Shown in pieces: positions 12,188-19,849 of a stretch of 22,698 nucleotides of DNA (its first letter is position 1; each line of letters begins with the position of its first letter). The notes beneath the pieces were generated by a model. That model was not told the DNA's origin. It searched no databases and saw nothing but the letters and a program-made list of their open reading frames with translations. Position numbers and translations under genes: made by a program. Location: positions 1-22,698 of the forward strand of contig CAZYIC010000014.1 of the NCBI GenBank assembly GCA_964646925.1, read 5' to 3'. This DNA comes from GWB1-37-8 sp964646925 (GTDB lineage Bacteria > Patescibacteriota > Microgenomatia > Levybacterales > UBA12049).

Positions 12188-12364
12188 ATGGCAAGTAAAG
12201 GAGAACAAAGAGTTAAGATTGCGCTGATTTGCGCTGTTTGCAAAAACAGAAATTATATCACAACGCGGAATAAGGTCAATACTCCGGAAAAACTTAAATT
12301 AAAGAAATTTTGCAGACACTGCCGCAAAGTTACGGAACACAAAGAAACAGAAAAAATGAAATAA
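12188..12364 (+). CDS. rpmG: 50S ribosomal protein L33
   Basis: A 58-residue L33 of the zinc-binding type: CAVC (15-18) and CRHC (42-45) form the metal site. It has ICAVCKNRNYITTRNK and a KKFCRHCRKVTEHKE C-terminus, as usual for L33. In many bacteria rpmG is next to tRNA genes and secE. Here it follows tRNA-Thr, while secE is elsewhere in the window. The start is fixed by AAGGAGG at 12172. Too short to stand out by length alone, but the sequence identity is clear. Confidence 0.93.
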   Translation: MASKGEQRVKIALICAVCKNRNYITTRNKVNTPEKLKLKKFCRHCRKVTEHKETEKMK

Positions 12365-12465
12365 ATACACTCTTTAGTACCGAGGATTGATTTTCATTTC
12401 TCCGAAGAATATTTAATTAGGAAAGCAAATCTTCTGCACCACGATGCAAAAGAAAAAGCCTTGTT

Positions 12466-12490
12466 CCACGTTCAGTTTACATGAACGTGG
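12466..12490. repeat. CCACGTTCA palindrome, second copy
   Basis: CCACGTTCA-gtttaca-TGAACGTGG, a perfect 9-bp stem. It shares arms and part of the loop with the palindrome abutting tRNA-Trp (10872-10905), but with a shorter loop. It sits in the 217-bp gap between rpmG and the convergent cohesin gene, where it may act as a terminator for either. Nothing else is recognised in that gap. Confidence 0.65.
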
Positions 12491-12581
12491 TACCTCAAGA
12501 GATTTGAATTTGTCGAGAAAAATCTAAATCAACCTCTAATACCAAAGAGCAATTTAATATAACCAAAAATTTCAAGAAATG

Positions 12582-13175
12582 TCAATCGGTTGTTTCTCGG
12601 ATAGTAAACAAACCATTATCGGTTCGTTTTAGCGAGGATCCGGCCATATTTTCGGATGTTACCAGTGTTTTTGGAAGGAATAATATGGCTGTTTGCTCAA
12701 ATGGCTCTTTTTTTACCCGAAAAGTAAGGGTTGCCGCAATCCCGATTCCTTGAACTCCTTCTTCCATTTCCCCAAGCCCGATGCCGAAAGCATAGGAAAT
12801 TCTGCCTGTTTTTTCATCCACTTGATTTAAAAGTAGATTGGGATTTTTAAAAAATTGACCCGGAGTAAGGGAAATACTTGTTAAAAGTAAAGGATCATAT
12901 TGCAGTTCCAATTGAATCGCAGTTACTTTGTTTGTTCCGCTTTCGATATTTATCGGAACGGAATAAGTCTTAGTTAAAGATTGCGCAGATGAGGTTGCGG
13001 CAATAGATAAGTCGCCGAAAGAAAGTACGGTTTCCGCAACAGGCTGTTTTGGGGTTGCAACTGTGGGCCGGACGGGTTTGGAATTTAAAGAGTTGGGATC
13101 GTAAAAAGCTATCATCGCAAGCACAAAAGTAATTACCAACAGGGCAAAAATCAGAAATAATGTACGTTTAGACAT
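12582..13175 (-). CDS. Membrane-anchored single-cohesin protein
   Basis: A 197-residue protein: a short cytoplasmic N-terminus, one membrane helix (residues 5-25), a Pro/Thr linker and one cohesin-like domain (about 50-190). Cohesin signs are YSVPINIESGTNKVTAIQLE followed by QYDPLLLTSISLTPGQFF, then YAFGIGLGEMEEGVQGIGIAATLTFRVKK, the jelly-roll pattern that docks calcium-loaded dockerins. It is the last of five surface genes on this strand. It is separated from the dockerin gene by 92 bp with possible promoters (TTGACA at 13257 region; TTGACC-17-TAGATT closer). Likely role: an outward-facing receptor for dockerin proteins encoded next door. Confidence 0.78.
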   Translation of the reverse strand: MSKRTLFLIFALLVITFVLAMIAFYDPNSLNSKPVRPTVATPKQPVAETVLSFGDLSIAATSSAQSLTKTYSVPINIESGTNKVTAIQLELQYDPLLLTSISLTPGQFFKNPNLLLNQVDEKTGRISYAFGIGLGEMEEGVQGIGIAATLTFRVKKEPFEQTAILFLPKTLVTSENMAGSSLKRTDNGLFTIRETTD

Positions 13176-13267
13176 AAATTTTGAAATTTCTAATTAATCT
13201 AAGCTGTTCTAGAAATTAGGTCAATTAGGTTAATTAGATCAATTTTCACTTGTTTTGTCAACAGAAT

Positions 13268-14713
13268 TTAATCTCCCTCCAGGTTAAAATTTTTCAGAAA
13301 TGTATTGTAATCAATGCCGTCAACTGCGCCGTCATCATTAAGATCCGCATTAAATATGGTTCCGGTTTCGCCGGTATAGGGTGTTTCTTTGCTTGTGCAC
13401 GAACCGGATTGAGCTTTGTTTCCAAAGCAACCGGCAAGAACATTATAATCCTGTATATTTATCTTGTTATCGCCATTTATATCTCCGGCAACAGGGGAAA
13501 CAGGAGCAAAAGAGGTTGTAGTACCCGCTGTTATAGTAATCGGTACAGAGATTTCTTTAGTAAGATATTTGCTGGGTTTTATTTTTATGAAATAAGACCC
13601 GGTTGGAAAAACTTTATCTTTTTCGTTGATTACCAGTGTGTCTTTAAACATGTTGGATTTCTCGTCAAAATCGTCAGTAACTCCGGTCATTTCTTTTATT
13701 TTATTTTTTTGCTGGTCAAATATTGCGACAGTATATTGAATGTATTTATGCTTGGGCTGTTCGGTTATGCCCGGCAATTTGAATTGGAATGAAAGAACAG
13801 TGTCTTTTATTGCTATGGTGGATGGGGTTAAAGTAGGGGTGGTAGGAGATGTTGTTTGAGTAGAATTAGTTGATGGAGTACTTGCTTGAGGTAAAGTAGG
13901 ACGCGGAGTAAGAGTTTTGGGGTCGGTGTTAGTCCATGTGTCTAATGGCTGAGATTGTCCATAGGCAAAAATTGAGCAGCTGGTTAGAGAGTAGGATTGT
14001 GTTGGTTTGAAGCTAGAGTTAACGACTACATCTGCCGCTGGCCTTTGATCAGCGCTTTCGCATATGCTTGAGACCAACTTTTCATTATCGCCCTCTTTAT
14101 ATGTGCATTTCATGGAAAGACATGATGAGTAATTCTGGCTTAGCGTTGCTGTTGCTTTGACAAATTCGCCCGGCGCATCTTCTATTGCAACATCAGTTAT
14201 ACTAAGTTTGGGAGTGGAAATTGGGGTTGGAGAAGGAGTAATAGTTGGCATAGCGGTGGGGGGGATTACACATGCTCCTACATCGTTACATATTCCCTGA
14301 CTTTGGTCGGTTAAGCAAGGCTGATCTTTTTTTGTTTCGGTATAACAAGCTTCCACGCCTGTTGTTCCTTTTACGTAAATTAAATCTGCTTTTTCACATA
14401 GCTCTTTATAGCTGGTGGGAAGTTCTTTCTCGCAATTCCTGCAATTGAATCCATTAGGATCTTCTTCGGAGCTGCTACACGATGGGCAAAGTTTGATATG
14501 TAAGTCATATGCGTCTTGATTTTCTGAATAGGGCGGAATACAGGAAGAGAGGGTTTTTGCTTCTTCTGCTTGTTGTCTTGTTTGTTGTTGTTGTTGAGAA
14601 ACCATGACTGTCAGGGGGATTGCGGCGATTAAAATTAAACCAACCAAAATGGCAATAGTTCTTGACTGAGTAGGGTGCGCCAATAAATCAAAAGCCTTTC
14701 TTATAAAGCCCAT
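13268..14713 (-). CDS. Membrane-anchored dockerin protein, Cys-rich
   Basis: A 481-residue surface protein. One membrane helix (about 18-38) ends in AIPLTVMVSQQQQQTRQQA, the anchor motif shared with two neighbours. Residues 58-148 are Cys-rich (a dozen Cys, including CPSC and CRNC), probably disulfide-bonded. A Thr/Pro linker, a further domain with Cys pairs (170-255), another linker and a beta-rich domain (300-395) follow. The C-terminus (408-478) is a type I dockerin: GDINGDNKINIQDYNVL and ADLNDDGAVDGIDYNTFL each form a DxNxDxxxNxxD calcium loop. A Cys pair between the loops is unusual. It has its own TTGACA-17-TATTCT promoter 6 nt before the ATG. Confidence 0.85.
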   Translation of the reverse strand: MGFIRKAFDLLAHPTQSRTIAILVGLILIAAIPLTVMVSQQQQQTRQQAEEAKTLSSCIPPYSENQDAYDLHIKLCPSCSSSEEDPNGFNCRNCEKELPTSYKELCEKADLIYVKGTTGVEACYTETKKDQPCLTDQSQGICNDVGACVIPPTAMPTITPSPTPISTPKLSITDVAIEDAPGEFVKATATLSQNYSSCLSMKCTYKEGDNEKLVSSICESADQRPAADVVVNSSFKPTQSYSLTSCSIFAYGQSQPLDTWTNTDPKTLTPRPTLPQASTPSTNSTQTTSPTTPTLTPSTIAIKDTVLSFQFKLPGITEQPKHKYIQYTVAIFDQQKNKIKEMTGVTDDFDEKSNMFKDTLVINEKDKVFPTGSYFIKIKPSKYLTKEISVPITITAGTTTSFAPVSPVAGDINGDNKINIQDYNVLAGCFGNKAQSGSCTSKETPYTGETGTIFNADLNDDGAVDGIDYNTFLKNFNLEGD

Positions 14714-14719
14714 ACATTT

Positions 14720-14748
14720 AGAATAAGGAAAAAAGTCTAGAGTGTCAA
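14720..14748 (-). promoter_or_regulatory. Promoter of dockerin gene, leaderless arrangement
   Basis: On the minus strand: TTGACA (14743-14748), 17-bp spacer, TATTCT (14720-14725), 6 nt to the ATG. The M64-dockerin gene has the same TTGACA/TATTCT pair at the same spacing, so the two may be co-regulated. Confidence 0.75.
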
Positions 14749-14760
14749 TAGGGGTTAGGT

Positions 14761-15957
14761 TTAATTAGCAACGCAAGAGCCAGAGCATATATCTCCTTCT
14801 TGATTGCAATATGAATAGTCACATTTTTGTCCGCTCGAGCATTTATTATATATATTGTCGCAGAAGTCACCAACACTAGTTGTTCTTTTGGAAGAAGGTG
14901 AAGTGAGAGTTGAGGGAATTGGTGTGAGTGCAGGAGTAGGCGTAGCTGTTGGTTTGGATGTGGGCGTTAATGTAGAAGTAGGCGGTGTAAGCGTTGGGGT
15001 TGAAGTCGGCATAACAGCAGAATTGTTTTGAACCTTTAGATCTACCCGCGTATTTTGAGTAAGACTTCTCACGAGGGAAGATTTGCCGAAAGCGTTAATT
15101 GAATAGCTTGAAGACTTAAGATTTGGAAAAGAGTAAAACCCATTAGAATCAGTCTTTTTAGCGTCAGTCTCATATCCTGTAAGAGTTACATCGATCCCTG
15201 ATATTGGTGTTTTATACTGGTTGCAGATTATTCCATAAATCGTGAATCTACCTGTTTGTAAAGTTGGTGCGGGTAGGCTGCCACCGCATTCGGTTTGATC
15301 AGATATATCAGAGGCGGTATTTGTGTCCAGGGCAATTTGACTTAACAGTGACGCCAGATCAGTTTCTTTTATAGGTGTTGCCGAAATGAAGTCTAATGCA
15401 TCAGTTGGAGAAATAGGATCTAACGCATCAAAATCTGCATGGGAAGTTATTTGCGCTATCACTTTGATCTCTGCTAATTTTTTAATTTGGTCAGCATCTT
15501 TTAACGAAGAAATATCTACCGTTAATATTCCTAGAGCCAAGTTACCTCTAATGGAATTTTCCGTAGGGTTGACTACGACAAATTGAATATTTCCGCCGGA
15601 TTTTTTTGTTACTATAACTTCTGCCTCTGCCTGTGAATTAGAAACAATATTTATAAATTCATTTAGCTCGTTTGGAAAGCTAATTAAAACATCCGTCCCG
15701 GTTATATCTTTTTGATTTTTATTTTCCAAGGCAATTTCGTCCTGAAGACTATCGCCGATAATATTAATTTTTGATGTTAGAATGAAATCTTCTACGTTTG
15801 CCCTCTGTCGGGTCTGCTGTTGTTGCTGAACCTGAATGAGAGTTAAGGGAATTGCTATAACAAGAAGAATAGTCATTGATACCAAAAATACTAATTGGCG
15901 TTTGTTTAAGGCTCTAACTCTGTCTAATATGTTAATTATAATTTGTTTTATTTTCAT
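14761..15957 (-). CDS. Membrane-anchored surface protein, cohesin-like plus carboxypeptidase-regulatory-like domain
   Basis: A 398-residue protein starting at the ATG at 15957, 1 nt after the previous stop codon, which suggests translational coupling. The order is: membrane helix (about 21-42) ending AIPLTLIQVQQQQQTRQRA; a beta-rich domain (57-175) whose spacing resembles a diverged cohesin; a region of about 50 residues; and a carboxypeptidase-regulatory-like fold (about 235-305: IYGIICNQYKTPISGIDVTL, TDSNGFYSFPNL). A Thr/Pro/Ser linker follows, and the C-terminus is a Cys-rich knob with seven Cys (FCDNIYNKCSSGQKC onward). The cohesin assignment is tentative. It is the third gene of the M64 operon, probably displayed on the outer face. 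Confidence 0.65.
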   Translation of the reverse strand: MKIKQIIINILDRVRALNKRQLVFLVSMTILLVIAIPLTLIQVQQQQQTRQRANVEDFILTSKINIIGDSLQDEIALENKNQKDITGTDVLISFPNELNEFINIVSNSQAEAEVIVTKKSGGNIQFVVVNPTENSIRGNLALGILTVDISSLKDADQIKKLAEIKVIAQITSHADFDALDPISPTDALDFISATPIKETDLASLLSQIALDTNTASDISDQTECGGSLPAPTLQTGRFTIYGIICNQYKTPISGIDVTLTGYETDAKKTDSNGFYSFPNLKSSSYSINAFGKSSLVRSLTQNTRVDLKVQNNSAVMPTSTPTLTPPTSTLTPTSKPTATPTPALTPIPSTLTSPSSKRTTSVGDFCDNIYNKCSSGQKCDYSYCNQEGDICSGSCVAN

Positions 15958-15958
15958 T

Positions 15959-17260
15959 TTATCTTGATTGCCAACTTTCTTTCCATTTTGCAAACCAATC
16001 CCAATAAGCGCCATTCATCCCCTCACACCTACCTTTTAAAGCAAGCCATTTGCTTCTTTGTTGGTTGAAATATTGTATAGTCAAGGAGCCTACGGAAGTG
16101 TCAAAAGCGCAGTTCTTAGAAGGGGTTTGATTGGATGCGCTAGACTCTGTAGGAATTGGGGTCGGGGTGGGAGTTTCTGTTCTGATTGGCGTAGGGGTGG
16201 GGGTTGGGCTAACTGCAGAAATAGCCCCTGCGGATTTATTGTACGTAGTGTTGCAATTTTGTACACAGAAGGGTTCGTAATCGCAAATGAGAACACACTG
16301 ATTATAAAGTATTGATGAGTCGGGAATTGGTGTTGGTGTAGGAGCTTTGGTTGGGGTGGGAGTAGGAATTGGGGTATTGGTTGGTCTTGGAGTTGCAGTT
16401 GGAGTAGGTGTTTTGGTTGGAGTAAGAGTTGGTTTTAATGTTGGAGTTGGAGTTGGAGTGAGAGCGTTAACTACAATATCTGTGTCTGCATCTCCTTTAG
16501 ATTCACAGGTTCTGCCGTCAGACAAGTCCGCTGTTGCCCAGACCGCTGTTGAACCCACCGCGACAGCAGTTACTGTTGTTGAGTAGATGGAAGTTGTTGT
16601 TGAATCGGAAGTAGGATTAACAGTGGCTATACCTGTATTGTAAGTGCCAAAACGCATTTTCGTTATTGTTTTCGAACCTAATCCTGAAGTTACGCTTGCG
16701 GTAACTGTTTTCGCGCCTCCTACAACTAAATTATGCTCTCTTGGTTGAGTTGTCACCGCACACGGAACAGGAGTTGGGGTAGGGGAAGCGGTGATGGTAA
16801 ATTTTACCGTCTGAGTGGATCCCACTGCTAGACTTTCTGGTCCGGTTGCTAGTACCTCTTCTGTCTTTATTTTTACGCTACTTTCCCCCCCCCTTATTCC
16901 CTTTAATTTCAGAGTTCCTAAATCTATTGATTTTTGAGAAGAGGAGTCAGTGGATATAATAAATAGATATTTATTGTTATCAAGAGAATATACTGCTATA
17001 TTTTGGATGGCGGGAGTTATTTCCACCAAGTTAAGAATTGTAGGATCGTATTCTATTTTTATTGCAATAGTGCCAATGTCTTTATTTTGAGGATTGTTAA
17101 TAGTGAGTTTAGTATCAAAATCTTCGTTAATATTAATTGCTTGAGCGCTTGGAGATGTCGTTACATAATAGTTTTCTTGAGCATAGGCGACATTTTTGCC
17201 TTTTTGGGCCGGAATTAATGAGATTAATATGAGAATAATAATTAATAATTTTTTTAGCAT
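15959..17260 (-). CDS. Secreted cohesin protein with Ig-like domain and Thr-Pro linkers
   Basis: A 433-residue exported protein with a cleavable-looking signal peptide (LLIIILILISLIPA, cleavage probably after AYA at 27). Residues 30-160 form a cohesin-like domain (KLTINNPQNKDIGTIAIKIE, then YDPTILNLVEITP). Residues 167-265 resemble a bacterial Ig-like (BIG2) domain. Long Thr-Pro repeats at 268-312 and 351-372 separate small Cys-bearing segments, and the C-terminus is Trp-rich. Unlike its neighbours it lacks the QQQQQTRQ membrane anchor, so it may be released or held by partners, as a scaffold would be. It starts 7 bp after the M64 gene's stop. Codons 123-126 contain a run of nine G residues (phase-variation candidate). 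Confidence 0.8.
   Translation of the reverse strand: MLKKLLIIILILISLIPAQKGKNVAYAQENYYVTTSPSAQAININEDFDTKLTINNPQNKDIGTIAIKIEYDPTILNLVEITPAIQNIAVYSLDNNKYLFIISTDSSSQKSIDLGTLKLKGIRGGESSVKIKTEEVLATGPESLAVGSTQTVKFTITASPTPTPVPCAVTTQPREHNLVVGGAKTVTASVTSGLGSKTITKMRFGTYNTGIATVNPTSDSTTTSIYSTTVTAVAVGSTAVWATADLSDGRTCESKGDADTDIVVNALTPTPTPTLKPTLTPTKTPTPTATPRPTNTPIPTPTPTKAPTPTPIPDSSILYNQCVLICDYEPFCVQNCNTTYNKSAGAISAVSPTPTPTPIRTETPTPTPIPTESSASNQTPSKNCAFDTSVGSLTIQYFNQQRSKWLALKGRCEGMNGAYWDWFAKWKESWQSR
16885..16893 (-). repeat. G9 homopolymer tract within cohesin gene
   Basis: Nine C on the plus strand, so nine G in the coding strand, reading AGG GGG GGG GAA (Arg-Gly-Gly-Glu). A change of one base would shift the frame about a third of the way into this surface protein. 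Confidence 0.85.
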
Positions 17261-17267
17261 AATAAGT

Positions 17268-19805
17268 TTAATGTGGTAAGCTAGAATCGCTCATTGACGT
17301 TTTCCATATTTCCATATCTTTATTATTTACAATGCCGTCGATATTAAAGTCCGCTCCTAAATTATACGTCATATGGATATTGGGATTGGGTGCATAAGAA
17401 TAAATTTTTCCCAGCTCACTTTTCAGCATAACAAAATCATAAGCATTTATTTTATTATCACAATTCGCGTCTCCTTGTCCTTTGTACGGACAGGGTTTGT
17501 CCGCTAATTTTTTGTTTTGCACGTAGAGCGTAACTTTATTGGAAGATGTTAATTTGCCCTGATCGTCTTTTGCCTCAACATAAAGGTTGTATTCTCCATC
17601 TGAAAATTCACCTATATCTAAGGTTGCGCTAGTGATGAAATAATTGTCTTTATTTTCCTGTTTTAACTGATATTTTACATCATAATCATTAACTTGAAGA
17701 CGGTTACCGTTTATATAGTATTCTATTTCTTTTATAATTTTTTCTTTCCCAATAAACATAGGAATGATAAGAATGGGATTGTTTTTGTAAGTGTAGGGTT
17801 CAAGAACTTCGACAATTGGTCTAGGACGCGCAGTTGTATATTGAGTGAGGAATTCAATAGCGGTATTGCCAAACGCGTATTTGCCCGTAGCCAAAACAAA
17901 TAGCATATGTTTTCCGTCTTGGGTAAATGCATACTTGTATTTTTGAGGGTCAAGAGTAAAACTTAACGGATTAACTCCTTCCTGCACTAGTTCGCCGTCA
18001 ATGTACACCATTATATTATCTATAAGTGCCCTATCTTCTTCTCCTATATTTATGTTCACTTTCGTAGGATCGCTTATACTTTGTCCGTCTGAGATATTTT
18101 TAATATTTATTGAAACTTGATAAGCTTTCTCATTAGTCACATTAATTTTGCTTGACTCTTTTATCATTTTGCCCAATCCGTCAAAGGCTTTTAGTTGAAA
18201 ATCATGTTTTCCTATCGTTAGTGTTTTAGAGCCACTAAAAAATCCAAAAATATGCGGAGGCTGGTAAGACGTTCTTAAGAATGTGCCGTCCATCCATAAT
18301 TGCACATAAGCTATTTTTTTGTCTTCTGTTGGGATCGATGTCCTTATGGTGACTTCTTCACGTAAAACAGCATTGTTTTCGGGGGAAGTAATTTCTACAG
18401 GGGGAGGTGGCGTAGTGTAGTCGTTGATAAAACTACCTGCTATTTGATCGATAACTTCATTTATCTTTTTTAGGGAAACCGCGTTAAAGTAGGGGGCATT
18501 ACCACTCATTATGCTTTCAATCGATGACTTGTACCATCTTTCATTCGAATCGCAGACATTCCTAATATCTTCTGTTCCAGCCAGGTTTTCCCACCTAGCG
18601 ACTGCCTGTTCTTTTGATTCCGCACAATTTTCCCCCTGCCCGAATGGTATTTGAGTATTTCCCGAGACTTCAGGCTCACCGGTAAAACGCTCATTATATT
18701 CATCATACAATTTAAATAGAGCATGTCCCAATTCATGTATGAATACTGCAGGAAGAAAGTCCGGATCTGAGTTCGTAACTCTTGCGTCTCCTGAGAAGAA
18801 GGCGTTGGCTCGGCCCTCCAGGCCGTTGACAATAATGACGACAACATCATAAGGAGCTTCTCCAAAATTAAGTAAAAATTTTGCAACATCATTATCGCAA
18901 CTTATATAACCGTTATCTTCCTTGCATTCTAAGTCAGATGCGTTGCTTTCTGTGTTGTCATAAAAGATAATATTTATCTGTTTTGCTCTTGTTCTAAAAG
19001 GTTCTATGCTAAAGAAAAATTTTGTGATATCTTGAAAATTTTTATCAAATTTGCCCCTGTCTTCCGGATTCGTAAATTTATCTCCAATAATCGCAATGTT
19101 TATCTTTCTACTGTCCGTTTGGGCAAATGCTTGATTTAGATTGGGAATGAATTTATTCATATTTAATTTAGATCCTTCTTGCTTTTCATTGATAACGTCA
19201 GCACCGTTTATTATTTTGAAATTAGGTTTATTTTCAATTTTTGGGATATCAAGAATCGATTGAGTTGCTATAACGTTTCCTTTTGGATCAAGCAAACGTA
19301 ACGACGAAATAGATGAATTATATGAAACATTTTTTAAAAAATTAACCTGCTTTAAAGTAGTTTCTCCTAGTTCTTCTACTATTATTTTGTTTGGAACTTC
19401 AAATCTTAATGTATTTATTTTTTCACCGGCATTGTTTAATAGCTCCAATGCATATAAGCCTGAGCTTGAGTTCGGTAATTGGCGTGGAACATATCCATTT
19501 AGTTTTCTTATTTCACCCAAAGATACCTGTGGGGTTTTGGATTCATCATAAGAAAGACTTACTTCAAGAATTTCTTTTGCCGGTTTAATTAAATCTTCTT
19601 CTATCGATTGCTGATAGTCTTTGGAAATAGACTCAAAAGTTTTGGAAGGATTTTTGAACATTGCATTTTGTTTTGTCTGCTGTTGTTGTTGGGCAACAAA
19701 AACAGTAAGGGGAACTGCAAGGAGAATAAAAACTAAAAAAACAATAACTTTGAAATGTCTTGAAGTAATATTGTTTTTTAATAAAACCTTTTTCAAAAAG
19801 CCCAT
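17268..19805 (-). CDS. Membrane-anchored M64-type metallopeptidase with C-terminal dockerin
   Basis: An 845-residue surface protease. The membrane helix (about 20-38) is followed by QQQQQTKQ. The N-terminal domain runs to about 225. A peptidase domain of M64 (IgA peptidase) type (235-460) opens INIAIIGDKFTNPEDRGKF. Its zinc site is HELGH (357-361) plus the characteristic LYDEY (366-370, Asp368), with a Met-turn candidate SIM (431-433). Two or three Ig-like domains follow (466-760; first starts PPPPVEITSPENNAVL). Residues 769-845 form a type I dockerin with two calcium loops: DANCDNKINAYD and DFNIDGIVNNKD. It heads the operon with the cohesin gene 7 bp downstream and has a TTGACA-17-TATTCT promoter. 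It probably cuts extracellular proteins while docked to a cohesin partner. Confidence 0.87.
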   Translation of the reverse strand: MGFLKKVLLKNNITSRHFKVIVFLVFILLAVPLTVFVAQQQQQTKQNAMFKNPSKTFESISKDYQQSIEEDLIKPAKEILEVSLSYDESKTPQVSLGEIRKLNGYVPRQLPNSSSGLYALELLNNAGEKINTLRFEVPNKIIVEELGETTLKQVNFLKNVSYNSSISSLRLLDPKGNVIATQSILDIPKIENKPNFKIINGADVINEKQEGSKLNMNKFIPNLNQAFAQTDSRKINIAIIGDKFTNPEDRGKFDKNFQDITKFFFSIEPFRTRAKQINIIFYDNTESNASDLECKEDNGYISCDNDVAKFLLNFGEAPYDVVVIIVNGLEGRANAFFSGDARVTNSDPDFLPAVFIHELGHALFKLYDEYNERFTGEPEVSGNTQIPFGQGENCAESKEQAVARWENLAGTEDIRNVCDSNERWYKSSIESIMSGNAPYFNAVSLKKINEVIDQIAGSFINDYTTPPPPVEITSPENNAVLREEVTIRTSIPTEDKKIAYVQLWMDGTFLRTSYQPPHIFGFFSGSKTLTIGKHDFQLKAFDGLGKMIKESSKINVTNEKAYQVSINIKNISDGQSISDPTKVNINIGEEDRALIDNIMVYIDGELVQEGVNPLSFTLDPQKYKYAFTQDGKHMLFVLATGKYAFGNTAIEFLTQYTTARPRPIVEVLEPYTYKNNPILIIPMFIGKEKIIKEIEYYINGNRLQVNDYDVKYQLKQENKDNYFITSATLDIGEFSDGEYNLYVEAKDDQGKLTSSNKVTLYVQNKKLADKPCPYKGQGDANCDNKINAYDFVMLKSELGKIYSYAPNPNIHMTYNLGADFNIDGIVNNKDMEIWKTSMSDSSLPH

Positions 19806-19814
19806 TACATATCT

Positions 19815-19843
19815 AGAATAGGTAATCTATGAAGAATTGTCAA
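19815..19843 (-). promoter_or_regulatory. Promoter of the M64/cohesin operon
   Basis: On the minus strand: TTGACA (19838-19843), 17-bp spacer, TATTCT (19815-19820), 9 nt to the ATG at 19805. The leader would be at most a couple of bases. Confidence 0.75.
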
Positions 19844-19849
19844 CTAGGC

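Noticed and set aside
13250..13792. A 180-codon plus-strand open frame
   Set aside because: It lies antisense to the dockerin gene, whose minus-strand product has clear calcium-binding repeats. The plus-strand peptide shows no recognisable domain.
16158..16208. G-quadruplex candidate in the Thr-Pro linker of the cohesin gene
   Set aside because: Two groups of three G-runs are separated by 22 bp. The G-richness follows from Pro/Thr codons on the other strand, so it is better explained by coding content.
16347..16586. A 79-codon Val/Gly-rich open frame on the plus strand
   Set aside because: It is the antisense of Thr-Pro repeats in the cohesin gene and has repetitive, non-protein-like composition.
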